A stretch of 64,000 bases of DNA from NCBI RefSeq assembly GCF_017220215.1, contig NZ_CP071129.1, positions 2,666,001-2,730,000 on the forward strand, given 5' to 3'. This document shows, in pieces, positions 17,917-27,548 of the stretch; position 1 is the first letter of the stretch; each line of letters starts with the position of its first letter. The notes under the pieces are model-generated. The model saw only the letters and a list, made by a program, of their open reading frames with translations. It was not told the origin of the DNA and made no database searches. The position numbers and the translations under genes are program-made. This DNA comes from Caballeronia sp. M1242 (GTDB lineage: Bacteria > Pseudomonadota > Gammaproteobacteria > Burkholderiales > Burkholderiaceae).

Positions 17917-18570
17917 ATGACCAGACCACGAATCTATCCGCTCGGCGAAAGCGCGCTCGTCTGCGACGTCGCGCCGCCCGCCACGATCGACTGCCAGCGC
18001 CGCATCTGGACGCTCGCGGATTACGCGCGCCTCTTGCCGCATGTCGTGGAAGTCGTGCCGGGCATGAACAATCTGACGATCGTGTTCGATCCGCTCGAGG
18101 CCGACTACGACAGCCTCGCGGCGCAACTCGACGCGCAATGGGACGTCGCGGGCCACGCCGACACGGAAGGCACGCAGATAGACATTCCGGTGCGCTACGG
18201 CGGCGACGACGGCCCCGACCTCGTGGCGCTGGCCGAGCACGTCGGCTTGTCGGTCGATGAAGTCGTGAAGCGTCATACGCAAGCCGAATACATCGTGTTC
18301 TTTCTCGGCTTCCAGCCGGGCTTCGCCTATCTCGGCGGGCTCGATCCCGCGCTGCACATGCCGCGCCGCCGCGAGCCGCGTCTCGAAGTGCCGGCGGGAT
18401 CGGTTGGCATCGGCGGGGCGCAGACGGGCATTTATCCGGCGACGTCGCCGGGAGGCTGGCAACTGCTCGGCCGCACGGACGTGAAGCTCTTCGACCCGGC
18501 GCGCAATCCGCCGACGCTGATGCAGCCCGGCGACCGTGTGCGCTTCACCGCGGTGGAGGTGCGCGCATGA
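17917..18570 (+). CDS. pxpB: 5-oxoprolinase subunit PxpB
   Basis: 217 residues, close to E. coli PxpB (218). It has YPLGESALVCDV at the start and PGMNNLTIVFDP. The allophanate-hydrolase subunit 1 core is YIVFFLGFQPGFAYLGGLD with MPRRREPRLEVPAGSVGIGG. With PxpC and PxpA it forms the ATP-dependent enzyme that opens 5-oxoproline to glutamate. The stop overlaps the pxpC start as ATGA. The older name is KipI-like, but the full pxpBCA set makes oxoprolinase the better call. Confidence 0.95.
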   Translation: MTRPRIYPLGESALVCDVAPPATIDCQRRIWTLADYARLLPHVVEVVPGMNNLTIVFDPLEADYDSLAAQLDAQWDVAGHADTEGTQIDIPVRYGGDDGPDLVALAEHVGLSVDEVVKRHTQAEYIVFFLGFQPGFAYLGGLDPALHMPRRREPRLEVPAGSVGIGGAQTGIYPATSPGGWQLLGRTDVKLFDPARNPPTLMQPGDRVRFTAVEVRA

Positions 18571-19598
18571 TCGACGTGATTCGCGCGGGCGTGCTCTCCT
18601 CGGTGCAGGACCTGGGCCGCCCCGGTTACCGGCATCTCGGCGTCAGTTCGGGCGGTGCGCTCGATGCGCTGTCGCTCGAAATCGGCAATCGCATCGTCGG
18701 CAACCGGCCGGATGCGGCGGGCATCGAAGTGACGTTCGGGCCGACCGTGCTGCGCTTCAAGCGCGCGACGCGCATCGCCATCACGGGCACGGACTTCGGC
18801 GCGACGCTCGACGACGTGCCGGTCTATTCGTGGTGGAGCCTGCCTGTTCGCGCGGGCCAGGAACTGACGCTGCGGGCGGCCAAGCGCGGCATGCGCTGCT
18901 ACGTGTGCATCGCGGGCGGCATCGACGTGTTGCCGATGCTCGGCTCGCGCAGCACCGATCTCGGCGCGTGCTTCGGCGGACTCGGCGGACGCGCGCTGCG
19001 CGACGGCGATCGCTTGCCGGTTGGCGTGCCGCAGCCGCACAAAGGCATCGCGTTCTCGCCGGAAGAACCCGCGTTCGGCGTGAAAGCGCCCGCGTGGTGC
19101 AAGTTCGTTCTCGTCGATGAACCCGTGCGTCGCGGCCGCCACGCGCCCGGCCTCGCGTGGGCCGCGCCGATCCGCGTGCTGCGCGGCCCGGAGTACGCGA
19201 GCTTCACCGACGAGTCGCAGCGCGACTTCTGGGACGACGAATGGACCATCACGCCGAATAGCAACCGCATGGGCTTCCGGCTCGCCGGCACGCCGCTCGA
19301 GCGCCGCGCGAAGACGGAACTGCTCTCGCACGCGGTGCTGCCCGGCACGATTCAGGTTCCGCCGAACGGCCAGCCGATCATCCTCATGGGCGACGCGCAG
19401 ACCACGGGCGGCTATCCGAAGATCGGGGCGGTCATCAAGGCCGACTTGTGGAAGCTCGCGCAAGTGCGGCTGAACGGCGGCGTGCGCTTCGTCGAGACAT
19501 CGGTGGAGGAAGCGCGCCACGCGCTCGCCGAAGAACGCCAGTACGTGAGCCAGGTGGAAACGGCCATCGCCATGCACGAAGAACGCATCGGGCGATGA
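18567..19598 (+). CDS. pxpC: 5-oxoprolinase subunit PxpC
   Basis: 343 residues of the allophanate hydrolase subunit 2 family. It starts [20 protein letters not shown] and has [20 protein letters not shown] and [22 protein letters not shown] and [20 protein letters not shown] lie in the second half. It partners PxpB in 5-oxoproline phosphorylation. The overlap with pxpB indicates translational coupling. pxpA follows after 40 bp. Confidence 0.95.
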   Translation: MIDVIRAGVLSSVQDLGRPGYRHLGVSSGGALDALSLEIGNRIVGNRPDAAGIEVTFGPTVLRFKRATRIAITGTDFGATLDDVPVYSWWSLPVRAGQELTLRAAKRGMRCYVCIAGGIDVLPMLGSRSTDLGACFGGLGGRALRDGDRLPVGVPQPHKGIAFSPEEPAFGVKAPAWCKFVLVDEPVRRGRHAPGLAWAAPIRVLRGPEYASFTDESQRDFWDDEWTITPNSNRMGFRLAGTPLERRAKTELLSHAVLPGTIQVPPNGQPIILMGDAQTTGGYPKIGAVIKADLWKLAQVRLNGGVRFVETSVEEARHALAEERQYVSQVETAIAMHEERIGR

Positions 19599-19638
19599 AG
19601 GACAACGCAACGCAACGACTACTTCAAACGACATCATC

Positions 19639-20385
19639 ATGCAGATCGATCTGAACGCCGATCTCGGCGAAGGCTGCGGCTCCGACGAAGCCCTGCTCGA
19701 CCTCGTCAGCTCCGCGAACATCGCGTGCGGCTGGCATGCGGGTGGCGCGACTGCCATGCGCGACTGCGTGCGCTGGGCGGTGCAAAAGGGCGTCGCGATC
19801 GGCGCGCATCCGAGCTTCAATGATCCGGAGAACTTCGGCCGCAAGGAAATGGACCTGCCGCCCGACGAAATCTACGCCGGCGTGCTGTATCAACTCGGCG
19901 CGCTCGCGGCGATCGCGAAGGCGGAAGGCGGGCGCATCGCGCATGTGAAGCCGCACGGCGCGCTCTACAACCAGGCGGCCAGGACGCCCGAAATCGCGGA
20001 TGCCATCGCCGCCGCCGTGCGCGACTTCGATCCGTCGCTGCTCGTGTTCGGTCTCGCGAATAGCGGACTCATCGACGCGGCGCGGCGCGCGGGGCTCGTC
20101 GCCATCGAAGAAGTGTTCGCGGATCGCGGTTATCGCGCGGACGGTTCGCTCGTGCCGCGCAAGGAGCCGGGCGCGCTGCTCGACGACGAAGACGCCGTGC
20201 TCGAACGCACGCTCTCGATGGTCCGCGACCAGCGCGTGCAGGCCGTTTCGGGAGACTGGGTGCCGCTCAACGCGCAGACCATCTGCCTGCACGGCGACGG
20301 CGAGCACGCGCTGGCGTTCGCCCGGCGCATTCGCGGCGCGCTCGCGGATGCGGGCATCGGCGTTCGCGCCGCTCAAGCCGCCTGA
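19639..20385 (+). CDS. pxpA: 5-oxoprolinase subunit PxpA (LamB/YcsF family)
   Basis: 248 residues (E. coli 244). The signature [20 protein letters not shown] opens the protein. [30 protein letters not shown] and a C-terminal [10 protein letters not shown] follow. It acts with PxpBC to hydrolyse 5-oxoproline. It ends the first part of the cluster, and a terminator follows before the DUF969/979 genes, which then continue on the same strand. Confidence 0.96.
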   Translation: MQIDLNADLGEGCGSDEALLDLVSSANIACGWHAGGATAMRDCVRWAVQKGVAIGAHPSFNDPENFGRKEMDLPPDEIYAGVLYQLGALAAIAKAEGGRIAHVKPHGALYNQAARTPEIADAIAAAVRDFDPSLLVFGLANSGLIDAARRAGLVAIEEVFADRGYRADGSLVPRKEPGALLDDEDAVLERTLSMVRDQRVQAVSGDWVPLNAQTICLHGDGEHALAFARRIRGALADAGIGVRAAQAA

Positions 20386-20403
20386 GCCTTTTTTGAAGCA
20401 TCG

Positions 20404-20429
20404 AACGCCCCGCCTTGCCGGGGCGTTTT
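20404..20429 (+). terminator. Intrinsic terminator after pxpA
   Basis: An 8-bp perfect stem, ACGCCCCG / CGGGGCGT, with a 6-base loop is followed by TTTT. It lies 19 bp after the pxpA stop and would separate pxpBCA from the membrane-protein genes unless read through. Confidence 0.85.
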
Positions 20430-20522
20430 AGCAAGCGGCCGCAAGAGCCGATAGTCGTTCGCTGTCACCACGCGCCCGCATCGAGGCGCGATGTTTGAAT
20501 CGACAAACCGTTTGGAGATCTC

Positions 20523-21242
20523 ATGGCAACCGCAGTCAATTTATGGCCGCTCATTGGCGTGGCCGTCATCATCGTGGGCTTCGTGCTGCGCTTCAATCCG
20601 ATGCTGATCGTGGCCGCCGCCGCGATCGTCACCGGCCTGGCGGCGCACTTTCCGCCGGAGCGCATTCTCACGGCCATCGGCAGCGGCTTTCTGAAGACGC
20701 GCAACATTCCGCTCATCATTTTGCTGCCGCTCGCGGTGATCGGCCTGCTCGAACGCCACGGGCTGCGCGAGCGCGCGCAGATCTGGATTTCGAGCATTCG
20801 CGCGGCGACGGCCGGGCGTCTTCTGATCGTCTATCTGCTCGTGCGTGAGCTGACGGCGGCGGTCGGGCTGACGGGCCTGGGCGGTCATCCGCAGATGGTG
20901 CGGCCGCTTCTCGCGCCGATGGCCGAAGGCGCGACCGAAGCGCGTCACGGCAAGCTCTCGGACGCCGTGCGCTTCAAGCTGCGCGCGTATGCGGCGGCGA
21001 CCGACAACGTGGGCCTCTTCTTCGGCGAAGACATCTTCGTGGCGTTCGGCGCGATCGTGCTGATGGTCACGTTCCTGAAGGAAGCGGGCATTGTCGTGGA
21101 GCCGATGCACGTCGCCGTCTGGGGCATCCCCACGGCCATCTGCGCGTTCCTGATCCACGGCTTCCGGCTGTGGCTGCTCGACCGCCAACTGACGCGCGAA
21201 CTCGACGCACTGACGCGCAACGTCGCGGGAGAAAAGGCATGA
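20523..21242 (+). CDS. DUF969 family membrane protein
   Basis: 239 residues with about six hydrophobic stretches, the first being LWPLIGVAVIIVGFVLRFNPMLI. It has RNIPLIILLPLAVIGLLERHGLRERAQ and GLTGLGGHPQMVRPLLAPMAEGA, typical of DUF969. ATG 20523 has GGAGATCTC upstream. It overlaps the DUF979 gene by four bases. DUF969/DUF979 pairs occur beside pyroglutamyl peptidase or oxoprolinase genes in many bacteria. A joint 5-oxoproline permease is a reasonable inference here but not proven. Confidence 0.85.
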   Translation: MATAVNLWPLIGVAVIIVGFVLRFNPMLIVAAAAIVTGLAAHFPPERILTAIGSGFLKTRNIPLIILLPLAVIGLLERHGLRERAQIWISSIRAATAGRLLIVYLLVRELTAAVGLTGLGGHPQMVRPLLAPMAEGATEARHGKLSDAVRFKLRAYAAATDNVGLFFGEDIFVAFGAIVLMVTFLKEAGIVVEPMHVAVWGIPTAICAFLIHGFRLWLLDRQLTRELDALTRNVAGEKA

Positions 21243-22195
21243 CGCTCACCATCAACTATCTGTTCTATCTCGTCGGCATCGTGCTCGTGGTCGTCGCGGG
21301 CATGATTCTCACGGACAAATCGCATCCGCGGCGGCTTTCGGCGGGCACGTTCTGGCTCGTCTATGCGCTCATCTTTCTGATCGGCGACTGGCTGCCGGTG
21401 TCGGTCGTCGGCGTGCTGGTCGTGGCGATGGCGCTGATCGCGGGCTTCGGCGGCGTCACCGGCGCGAAGCCGAAGATGCTCTCCGAGGAAACGCGCCGCC
21501 AGAGCGCCATGCGCCTCGGCAACAAGCTCTTCGTGCCCGCGCTGACGATTCCCGTCGTCACCGTGATCCTCACGCTCGGCGCGAGCCATCTCGTGTTCGG
21601 CGGCAAGCCGCTGATCGAACTGAAGAACGTGACGCTGATCGGCTTCGGCATCGGCTGCGTGATCGCGCTGGCGGTGGCGTGCGTGATGACGCGCGATACC
21701 GTCGGCCAGTCGATGCGCGAAACGCGCCGCCTGATCGACGCGCTCTCATGGGCCGCCGTGCTGCCGCAGATGCTCGGCATGCTCGGGCTCGTGTTCTCGG
21801 ATGCGGGCGTCGGCAAGGCGGTCGCGCACGTCACGACGGCTTACGTGAACATGGATTACCGGCTCGTCGCGGTGGCGGTGTACTGCATCGGCATGGCGCT
21901 TTTCACGATGGTCATGGGCAATGGCTTCGCCGCGTTTCCGGTGATGACGGGCGGCGTCGGCGTGCCGATTCTCGTCGGCGTGTTCCACGGCAATCCCGCG
22001 ACGATGGTCGCCATCGGCATGTTCTCGGGCTACTGCGGCACGCTCATGACGCCGATGGCCGCGAACTTCAACATCGTGCCGGCCGCGCTTTTGGAGTTGC
22101 CGGACAAGAACGCGGTCATCAAGGTGCAGGTGCCTACCGCGCTGACGTTGCTGATCGTGAACATCTTCTTGCTGAACTGGCTGATGTTCATTTGA
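21239..22195 (+). CDS. DUF979 family membrane protein
   Basis: 318 residues from ATG 21239 (MTLTINYLFYLVGIVLVVVA), overlapping the previous stop as ATGA. Around eight transmembrane segments are visible. Conserved parts are TDKSHPRRLSAGTFWLVYAL, FGGVTGAKPKM, VVMGNGFAAFPVMTGGVGVP and GYCGTLMTPMAANFN. It resembles small anion or amino-acid permeases in general form. It is the likely partner of the DUF969 protein in an uptake system beside pxpBCA. It is convergent with the TraB-like gene, 21 bp away. Confidence 0.85.
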   Translation: MTLTINYLFYLVGIVLVVVAGMILTDKSHPRRLSAGTFWLVYALIFLIGDWLPVSVVGVLVVAMALIAGFGGVTGAKPKMLSEETRRQSAMRLGNKLFVPALTIPVVTVILTLGASHLVFGGKPLIELKNVTLIGFGIGCVIALAVACVMTRDTVGQSMRETRRLIDALSWAAVLPQMLGMLGLVFSDAGVGKAVAHVTTAYVNMDYRLVAVAVYCIGMALFTMVMGNGFAAFPVMTGGVGVPILVGVFHGNPATMVAIGMFSGYCGTLMTPMAANFNIVPAALLELPDKNAVIKVQVPTALTLLIVNIFLLNWLMFI

Positions 22196-22216
22196 CGCGG
22201 CGGTCGCGCTCGATTG

Positions 22217-23389
22217 TCAGGAAGGCGCGACCACGAACCCGCGCTTTCTCAGCAACTCAAGCACGCCGCGCGGCCCGCCCAAATGCAGCGCGCCGATGGC
22301 CACGAACACCGGCTTGTCGGGCGCGGCAAGCTGCACCATCCGCGCGACGAAGCGCCGGTTGCGCTCGTAGACCACGCGGTTGTCCACTTGCGCGGCGAGT
22401 GCCTTCGACCGCGCGAGCTTGCTGCTTTTCGCGTCGTCCCAGGCCTTGAGCGCGTCGGCATCGCCAATACGCCATAGCCGATGCAGCTCCTTCACGTCGG
22501 CGATGTTCTCGGCCGGCGTCTGCACCAGATCTTCCGCGAGCATCTCGCGTTGCTGCGCGGAGCTGAGCCGCGTGAACGTCGAAATCTGCTCGTTCAACGT
22601 CTCCAATCCGACGATCTTCCCGCGCACGCGCAGATAGACGTTCTGCAATTGCGCCTCGGTGCCGTACTCGCTCTGGAAGCCGGCCTTCAGCGTGTCGTAG
22701 GTTTCGATCAGCATCGACGCGAGCCAAGGCCGCGTATGCCGCAGTTCCTTCAGCGCAGCCGGATTGCTGCGCATGCGCGCTTCGACTTTCTTCCACATGG
22801 AATCCGGCAAATAGTCGATGAGGCATTCGCTATGGCACATGCCGTAGCGGTTCACGTCGTCTTGCGACGACAGCAGTTCGTCCGGGGAGATTTCGAGCGC
22901 GAGGGTCGGCGACGCATAGAGCGCCGCGAGAATCGACTGGCGAAAAGGCTGCTCGGGCGGATAGTCGCTCGCGAAACCGACGTGCAGCGTGCCGAGCACG
23001 TAGAGCGTCGTCGCGCCCTTCGTCGCGACGTAGAACGGCATGTGCGGCGGCTGCGCGCGCACGGGGCCGCTCGCCGTGGTGCCATTGCTGCGATCCACGC
23101 GCGACGGCTGCGCGGGCGGATCGGGCACGTCGGTCGCGCTGGCCTCGCCGGCGGGCTGCGGCGTGCCGCCCGGCGGCGCACGCGATCCGGTGACGGCGAA
23201 ACTCGCGGGTGAAACGGTGAGGCCGATTGCAAACGCCATCGTTGACGCCAGAACCATGCATCGCGCGCGAGCAAACAACGCCGCGACCCACAGCGCCGCG
23301 CAAACCGCGAGCGCCGCCGCACTCGATGCAACGCGGCGCGCCCGGTCAGCGACCGGCCGCGCCGCCTGCGATTCAGGCGTCGCCTTCAC
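22217..23389 (-). CDS. TraB/GumN family protein
   Basis: About 390 residues. An N-terminal hydrophobic region (VASSAAALAVCAALWVAALF and a second near MVLASTMAFAIGLTV) indicates export or anchoring. The TraB/GumN domain begins FYVATKGATTLYVLGTLHVG and ends FVAIGALHLGGPRGVLELLR. The two GxxH motifs are those proposed to bind metal in the TIKI/TraB superfamily. The start is unclear. GTG 23389, 17 bases inside the end of dppF and behind GAGGAGG, is preferred. An ATG at 23428 overlaps dppF further. It is probably coupled to the dpp operon, but its role is unknown. Confidence 0.82.
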   Translation of the reverse strand: MKATPESQAARPVADRARRVASSAAALAVCAALWVAALFARARCMVLASTMAFAIGLTVSPASFAVTGSRAPPGGTPQPAGEASATDVPDPPAQPSRVDRSNGTTASGPVRAQPPHMPFYVATKGATTLYVLGTLHVGFASDYPPEQPFRQSILAALYASPTLALEISPDELLSSQDDVNRYGMCHSECLIDYLPDSMWKKVEARMRSNPAALKELRHTRPWLASMLIETYDTLKAGFQSEYGTEAQLQNVYLRVRGKIVGLETLNEQISTFTRLSSAQQREMLAEDLVQTPAENIADVKELHRLWRIGDADALKAWDDAKSSKLARSKALAAQVDNRVVYERNRRFVARMVQLAAPDKPVFVAIGALHLGGPRGVLELLRKRGFVVAPS

Positions 23390-24377
23390 CGACCTCCTCG
23401 GCGCGATGGCACGAGACCTGACGGCCATCGACCACTCGCAGCGCCGGCTCCTCGACGCGGCACCGCTCGATCGCATACGGGCAACGCTGATGGAACGTGC
23501 AGCCCGACGGGGGATTGAGCGGCGACGGCATCTCGCCTTGCAGCTTGATCTTGATGCGCCGGTCTTCCTCGAAGATCGCGGGCGTCGCGGACATCAGCGA
23601 GCGCGTGTACGGATGCCGCGGATTCGCGAAGATCGTCTTCTTGTCGCCCAGTTCGGCAATGCCGCCAAAGTACATCACCATCACATCGTCGGCAATGTGC
23701 TCGACCACCGACAAGTTGTGCGAAATGAACACGTAGCTGGTGCCGAACTGCTGCTGCAGATCCATGAACAGATTGAGAATCTGCGCCTGAATGGACACAT
23801 CGAGCGCCGACACCGGTTCGTCCGCGACGACGATTTGCGGATCGAGAATCATCGCCCGCGCGATCGCCACGCGCTGACGCTGCCCGCCCGAAAACATGTG
23901 CGGATAGCGCGACGCGTGCTCGGGGCGCAAGCCGACCGTGCGCATCATCTGCGCGATGCGCTCGGCGCGTTCCGTCGACGAGAGCTTCGTGTTGATCGCG
24001 AGCGGCTCGCCGAGCGTCTGCTCGACGGTCTTGCGCGGATTTAGCGATGCAAACGGGTTCTGAAACACCATCTGCACCCGCTGACGCAGTTCCGCGATTT
24101 TCGCCTTGCTCGCGCCCGCGACGTCCTCGCCTTCGATCAGCAAGCGGCCGGACGTAGGCGCTTCGATCATCGTCAATTGCCGCGCGAGCGTGGACTTGCC
24201 GCAACCCGATTCGCCGACGACCGCGAGCGTGCGACCGCGCTGCAATTCGAACGACACGCCGTTGAGCGCCTTCACCGTGCCTTGTGTGAACATGCTGCGC
24301 TTTACGGTGTAGTGCTTCGTGAGCCGGTCGGCGGCGAGCACGATGTCCTGCGTCTTTTCCTTCGGTACCGCGTTCAT
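23373..24377 (-). CDS. dppF: Dipeptide ABC transporter ATP-binding protein DppF
   Basis: 334 residues. Walker A is GESGCGKST, the ABC signature is [15 protein letters not shown] and Walker B is IVVADEP, with the switch His in [11 protein letters not shown]. The C-terminal oligopeptide/dipeptide extension ([20 protein letters not shown]) has the Cys residues that bind a cluster in DppD/F-type ATPases. It energises uptake with DppD at the inner membrane. It overlaps dppD by four bases and is the last gene of dppABCDF on the minus strand. Confidence 0.94.
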   Translation of the reverse strand: MNAVPKEKTQDIVLAADRLTKHYTVKRSMFTQGTVKALNGVSFELQRGRTLAVVGESGCGKSTLARQLTMIEAPTSGRLLIEGEDVAGASKAKIAELRQRVQMVFQNPFASLNPRKTVEQTLGEPLAINTKLSSTERAERIAQMMRTVGLRPEHASRYPHMFSGGQRQRVAIARAMILDPQIVVADEPVSALDVSIQAQILNLFMDLQQQFGTSYVFISHNLSVVEHIADDVMVMYFGGIAELGDKKTIFANPRHPYTRSLMSATPAIFEEDRRIKIKLQGEMPSPLNPPSGCTFHQRCPYAIERCRVEEPALRVVDGRQVSCHRAEEVGEGDA

Positions 24378-25405
24378 CGCGCGCCCTCCTCGACAATCTG
24401 CGCCTCGCGTTCGGCGCGCACCGCTTGCGCGACTTCCTGCGCCACATTCAGCGGCTTGATGCAGCGCGCGCGCACGGCGGCATCCCGCGCGTCGAGCTGA
24501 TACAGATGCGGCCTGCCCTTCCAGCAGTCATCGACCACATACTTGCAGCGCGGCGCGAACAGACAGCCGCTCGGCCGGTCGTCGCGGCCCGGCACCATGC
24601 CCGGCAGCGCCGCGAGACGCGCCGCGCCGCGGCTGTGCTCGGGAATCGCGGCGAGCAACGCCTCCGTGTACGGATGATGCGGCTCGCTGAAGATGGCCGG
24701 CACGTGATTCGTTTCGATGATCTCGCCCGCGTACATCACCGCGACGCGCTGCGCGACCTCGGACACGACCGCCAGATCGTGCGAAATCAGCACGAGCGCC
24801 ATGCCGCGCTCCTTCTGCAAGCGCACGAGCAGTTCCATGATCTGCGCCTGAATGGTCACATCGAGCGCGGTGGTCGGTTCGTCCGCGATCAGGAGCTTCG
24901 GATTGCACGCGACCGCCATCGCGATCATCACGCGCTGATTCATGCCGCCCGACATCTGATGCGGGAACGTGTCGATGCGGTTCTTCGCGTCCGGAATGCC
25001 GACCTGATCGAGCAGTTCGAGCGCGCGTTTGTTGAGCGCATCGCCGCGCAGGCCTTCGTGCAGCCGCAGCACTTCCTTGATCTGATAACCGACGGTGTAG
25101 CTCGGGTTCAGGCTCGTGAGCGCGTCCTGAAACACCATCGCGATGTCCTTGCCGATGATCTTGCGGCGAGCGCGCGCCGATGCCTTCAGCAGGTCGTGAC
25201 CGTCGAAGGTGATCTGATCGGCGGTGACTTTGCCGGGATGGTCGATGAGGCCCATCAGCGCCATCATCGTGACGCTCTTGCCCGAGCCGGATTCGCCGAC
25301 GACGCCGACGACTTCGCCCGGCTTCACGGATAAGTTGATGCGATCGACCGCTTGCGTGCCGCCGAACGTCACTTGCAGGTTACGGATAGTCAGTAGATCG
25401 GTCAT
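24374..25405 (-). CDS. dppD: Dipeptide ABC transporter ATP-binding protein DppD
   Basis: 343 residues. Walker A is GESGSGKSV, the signature is [19 protein letters not shown] and Walker B is [12 protein letters not shown]. The C-terminal segment [18 protein letters not shown] has the family Cys pattern. It starts one base after the dppC stop region and overlaps dppF. It pairs with DppF as a heterodimeric motor. Opp-type oligopeptide specificity cannot be excluded by sequence alone. Confidence 0.93.
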   Translation of the reverse strand: MTDLLTIRNLQVTFGGTQAVDRINLSVKPGEVVGVVGESGSGKSVTMMALMGLIDHPGKVTADQITFDGHDLLKASARARRKIIGKDIAMVFQDALTSLNPSYTVGYQIKEVLRLHEGLRGDALNKRALELLDQVGIPDAKNRIDTFPHQMSGGMNQRVMIAMAVACNPKLLIADEPTTALDVTIQAQIMELLVRLQKERGMALVLISHDLAVVSEVAQRVAVMYAGEIIETNHVPAIFSEPHHPYTEALLAAIPEHSRGAARLAALPGMVPGRDDRPSGCLFAPRCKYVVDDCWKGRPHLYQLDARDAAVRARCIKPLNVAQEVAQAVRAEREAQIVEEGAR

Positions 25406-25406
25406 G

Positions 25407-26324
25407 TCATGCCATCCGTTTCAGTTTCGGATCGAGCGCGTCGCGCAGCCCGTCGCCGAGCAGGTTGATGACGAGCACCGAGACGAGAATCGAGAGGCCC
25501 GGCATCGTCACGATCCACCATGCGCTTTCGATGTAATCGCGCGCCGAGGCGAGCATGGCGCCCCACTCCGCCGCGGGCGGTTGCACGCCGAGGCCGAGAA
25601 AGCCGAGCGCGGCGGCATCGAGAATCGCCGATGAAAAGCCCAGCGTCGCCTGCACGATGAGCGGCGCGGCGCAGTTCGGCAGCACTTGCGAGAACATGAG
25701 CCGCGCGGTGCTCGCGCCTGCCACGCGCGATGCCGTCACGTATTCCTTCTGCAATTCGCCGAGCGCGGACGCTCGCGTGAGACGCACGTAACCCGGCAGC
25801 GCGACGATGGCGATGGCGAGCATCGTGTTGACGAGCCCCGGCCCGATGATCGCGACGACGGCCACCGCGAGCAGCAGCGACGGCAGCGCGAGCAGCACGT
25901 CCATCACGCGCATGATCGGCGTGTCGAGCCAGTGGAAGAACGCGGCCATCAGCCCGAGCACGACGCCCGGAATCAGCGCGAGCACCACGGACACGAAGCC
26001 GATCCAGAACGACAGCCGCGCGCCGTACATGAGGCGCGAGAGAATGTCGCGGCCCGCTTCGTCGGTGCCGAGCAGAAACATGCGGTTGCCGCCGTCGAGC
26101 CATGCGGGCGGGATCTTCACGTACTCGCGATACTGCTCGATCGGACTATGCGGCGCGATCAACGGCGCGAAAATCGCGATAAAGAGCAGCACGAGCACGA
26201 TGATGCCCGCCGCCACCGCGCCGCGATTGCGCGAGAAGTTCGCCCAGAACTCGCGCGCCGCGACCATGCGGCCGGACGGCGGCGTCAATGCGCCGGGCGG
26301 GATATTGTTTTGAACGTCAGCCAT
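25407..26324 (-). CDS. dppC: Dipeptide ABC transporter permease DppC
   Basis: 305 residues. An OppC-type N-terminal segment ([27 protein letters not shown]) is followed by [20 protein letters not shown] and the permease domain with the EAA-like loop [20 protein letters not shown]. Five further membrane helices can be seen. The stop is 1 bp from dppD. A 90-bp gap with two short hairpins separates it from dppB. Confidence 0.93.
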   Translation of the reverse strand: MADVQNNIPPGALTPPSGRMVAAREFWANFSRNRGAVAAGIIVLVLLFIAIFAPLIAPHSPIEQYREYVKIPPAWLDGGNRMFLLGTDEAGRDILSRLMYGARLSFWIGFVSVVLALIPGVVLGLMAAFFHWLDTPIMRVMDVLLALPSLLLAVAVVAIIGPGLVNTMLAIAIVALPGYVRLTRASALGELQKEYVTASRVAGASTARLMFSQVLPNCAAPLIVQATLGFSSAILDAAALGFLGLGVQPPAAEWGAMLASARDYIESAWWIVTMPGLSILVSVLVINLLGDGLRDALDPKLKRMA

Positions 26325-26346
26325 TCGTTATGCCTCGCGCCGAACC

Positions 26347-26377
26347 GCCTCGAATGAGGCATGCGCCCCCTTGGGGG
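26347..26377. repeat. Two short hairpins between dppB and dppC
   Basis: GCCTC-GAAT-GAGGC is followed a few bases later by CCCCC-TT-GGGGG. Such CCCCCTTGGGGG words are common intergenic REP-like units in this bacterial group. Inside an operon they may slow ribosomes or RNases. No terminator U-run is present. Confidence 0.55.
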
Positions 26378-26414
26378 ACAGCGAACAAGTGTGAGCGTAG
26401 GGGACCATGTTTCC

Positions 26415-27425
26415 TCAGCGAGTATGGCGAATGCGCGGATTCAACACGCCGTACAAGAGATCGACGACCAGATTCACGACGATCACGAGCGTCGCGATCA
26501 TCAGAATGCCGCCTTGCACGACCGGATAGTCGCGACGCGAAATGGCGTCGATGAGCCACTTGCCGACGCCCGGCCACGAGAACAGCGTCTCGGTCAGCAC
26601 CGCGCCCGCGAGCAGCGCGCCGACCTGCAAACCGATCACGGTCACGACCGGAATCAGCGCGTTGCGCAGCGCATGCACGACGACCACGCGCAACGGCGAA
26701 AGGCCCTTTGCGCGCGCGGTGCGGATGTAGTCCTCGCGCAGCACTTCGAGCATCGACGAGCGCGTCATGCGCGCGACGACCGCGAGCGGAATCGTGCCGA
26801 GCACGATGGTCGGCAGAATCAGATGCGAGAGCGCCGACGTGAACGCGCCTTCGTCGCTCGAAAAGAGCGAGTCGATCAGCATGAAGCCGGTGACGTGCGG
26901 GATGTCGTATTCCACCGCGATGCGGCCCGAGACGGGGGTCCAGCCCAGCTTCGCCGAGAAGAACATGATGAGGATCAAGCCCCACCAGAAGATCGGCATG
27001 GAGTAGCCGGTGAGCGCGGTGCCCATGACGCCGTGATCGACCGCCGTGCCGCGCTTGAGCGCCGCCGCCACGCCCGCCGGCAAGCCGACGACGAGCGCGA
27101 AGATCATCGCGCAGATGGACAGCTCGACGGTCGCCGGAAAGCGCGCCATGAATTCGCCCATCACGCTCGTATTGGTGATGATGGACGTGCCGAGATCGCC
27201 CTTGAGCGCATGGCCGACATAGTGGAAATATTGAAGCGGCAGCGGCTGGTCCAGCCCGAGGCGCTTCATGGCTTCGGCGTGGGCCGCCGGGTCCACGCCC
27301 CGTTCGCCCATCATGACTTCGATGGGATCGCCCGGGATCAGGTGGATGAGCGCGAACGCGAGAATCGTAATGCCGATGAACGTCGGTATCACCATTCCTA
27401 TGCGTCGCAAAACGAATCGGAACAT
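26415..27425 (-). CDS. dppB: Dipeptide ABC transporter permease DppB
   Basis: 336 residues. It begins MFRFVLRRIGMVIPTFIGIT with the first helix and LIPGDPIEVMMGE, as in DppB/OppB. About six helices follow. The coupling loop is LREDYIRTARAKGLSPLRVV and the tail is LVVDLLYGVLNPRIRHTR. It lies downstream of dppA with a strong GC-rich hairpin between them. Confidence 0.94.
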   Translation of the reverse strand: MFRFVLRRIGMVIPTFIGITILAFALIHLIPGDPIEVMMGERGVDPAAHAEAMKRLGLDQPLPLQYFHYVGHALKGDLGTSIITNTSVMGEFMARFPATVELSICAMIFALVVGLPAGVAAALKRGTAVDHGVMGTALTGYSMPIFWWGLILIMFFSAKLGWTPVSGRIAVEYDIPHVTGFMLIDSLFSSDEGAFTSALSHLILPTIVLGTIPLAVVARMTRSSMLEVLREDYIRTARAKGLSPLRVVVVHALRNALIPVVTVIGLQVGALLAGAVLTETLFSWPGVGKWLIDAISRRDYPVVQGGILMIATLVIVVNLVVDLLYGVLNPRIRHTR

Positions 27426-27463
27426 GATCGCCCTTTGGTTCGTTCTTGGGGATAAATACGCTA

Positions 27464-27496
27464 CCGGCGGCCGGATCGTTTGATCCGCGCCGCCGG
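27464..27496 (-). other. Stable hairpin between dppA and dppB
   Basis: Arms CCGGCGGCCGGATC and GATCCG-C-GCCGCCGG pair over 14 bp with a 4-base loop and one bulge. There is no T-run, so it is unlikely to terminate fully. In solute-binding-protein operons such hairpins protect the upstream mRNA and raise the amount of binding protein relative to permease. Confidence 0.65.
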
Positions 27497-27548
27497 ACGT
27501 GTTTCGACTAGTTAAGGTTTAGTGCAAAAAGCATTCCGCCAGCAAGAC

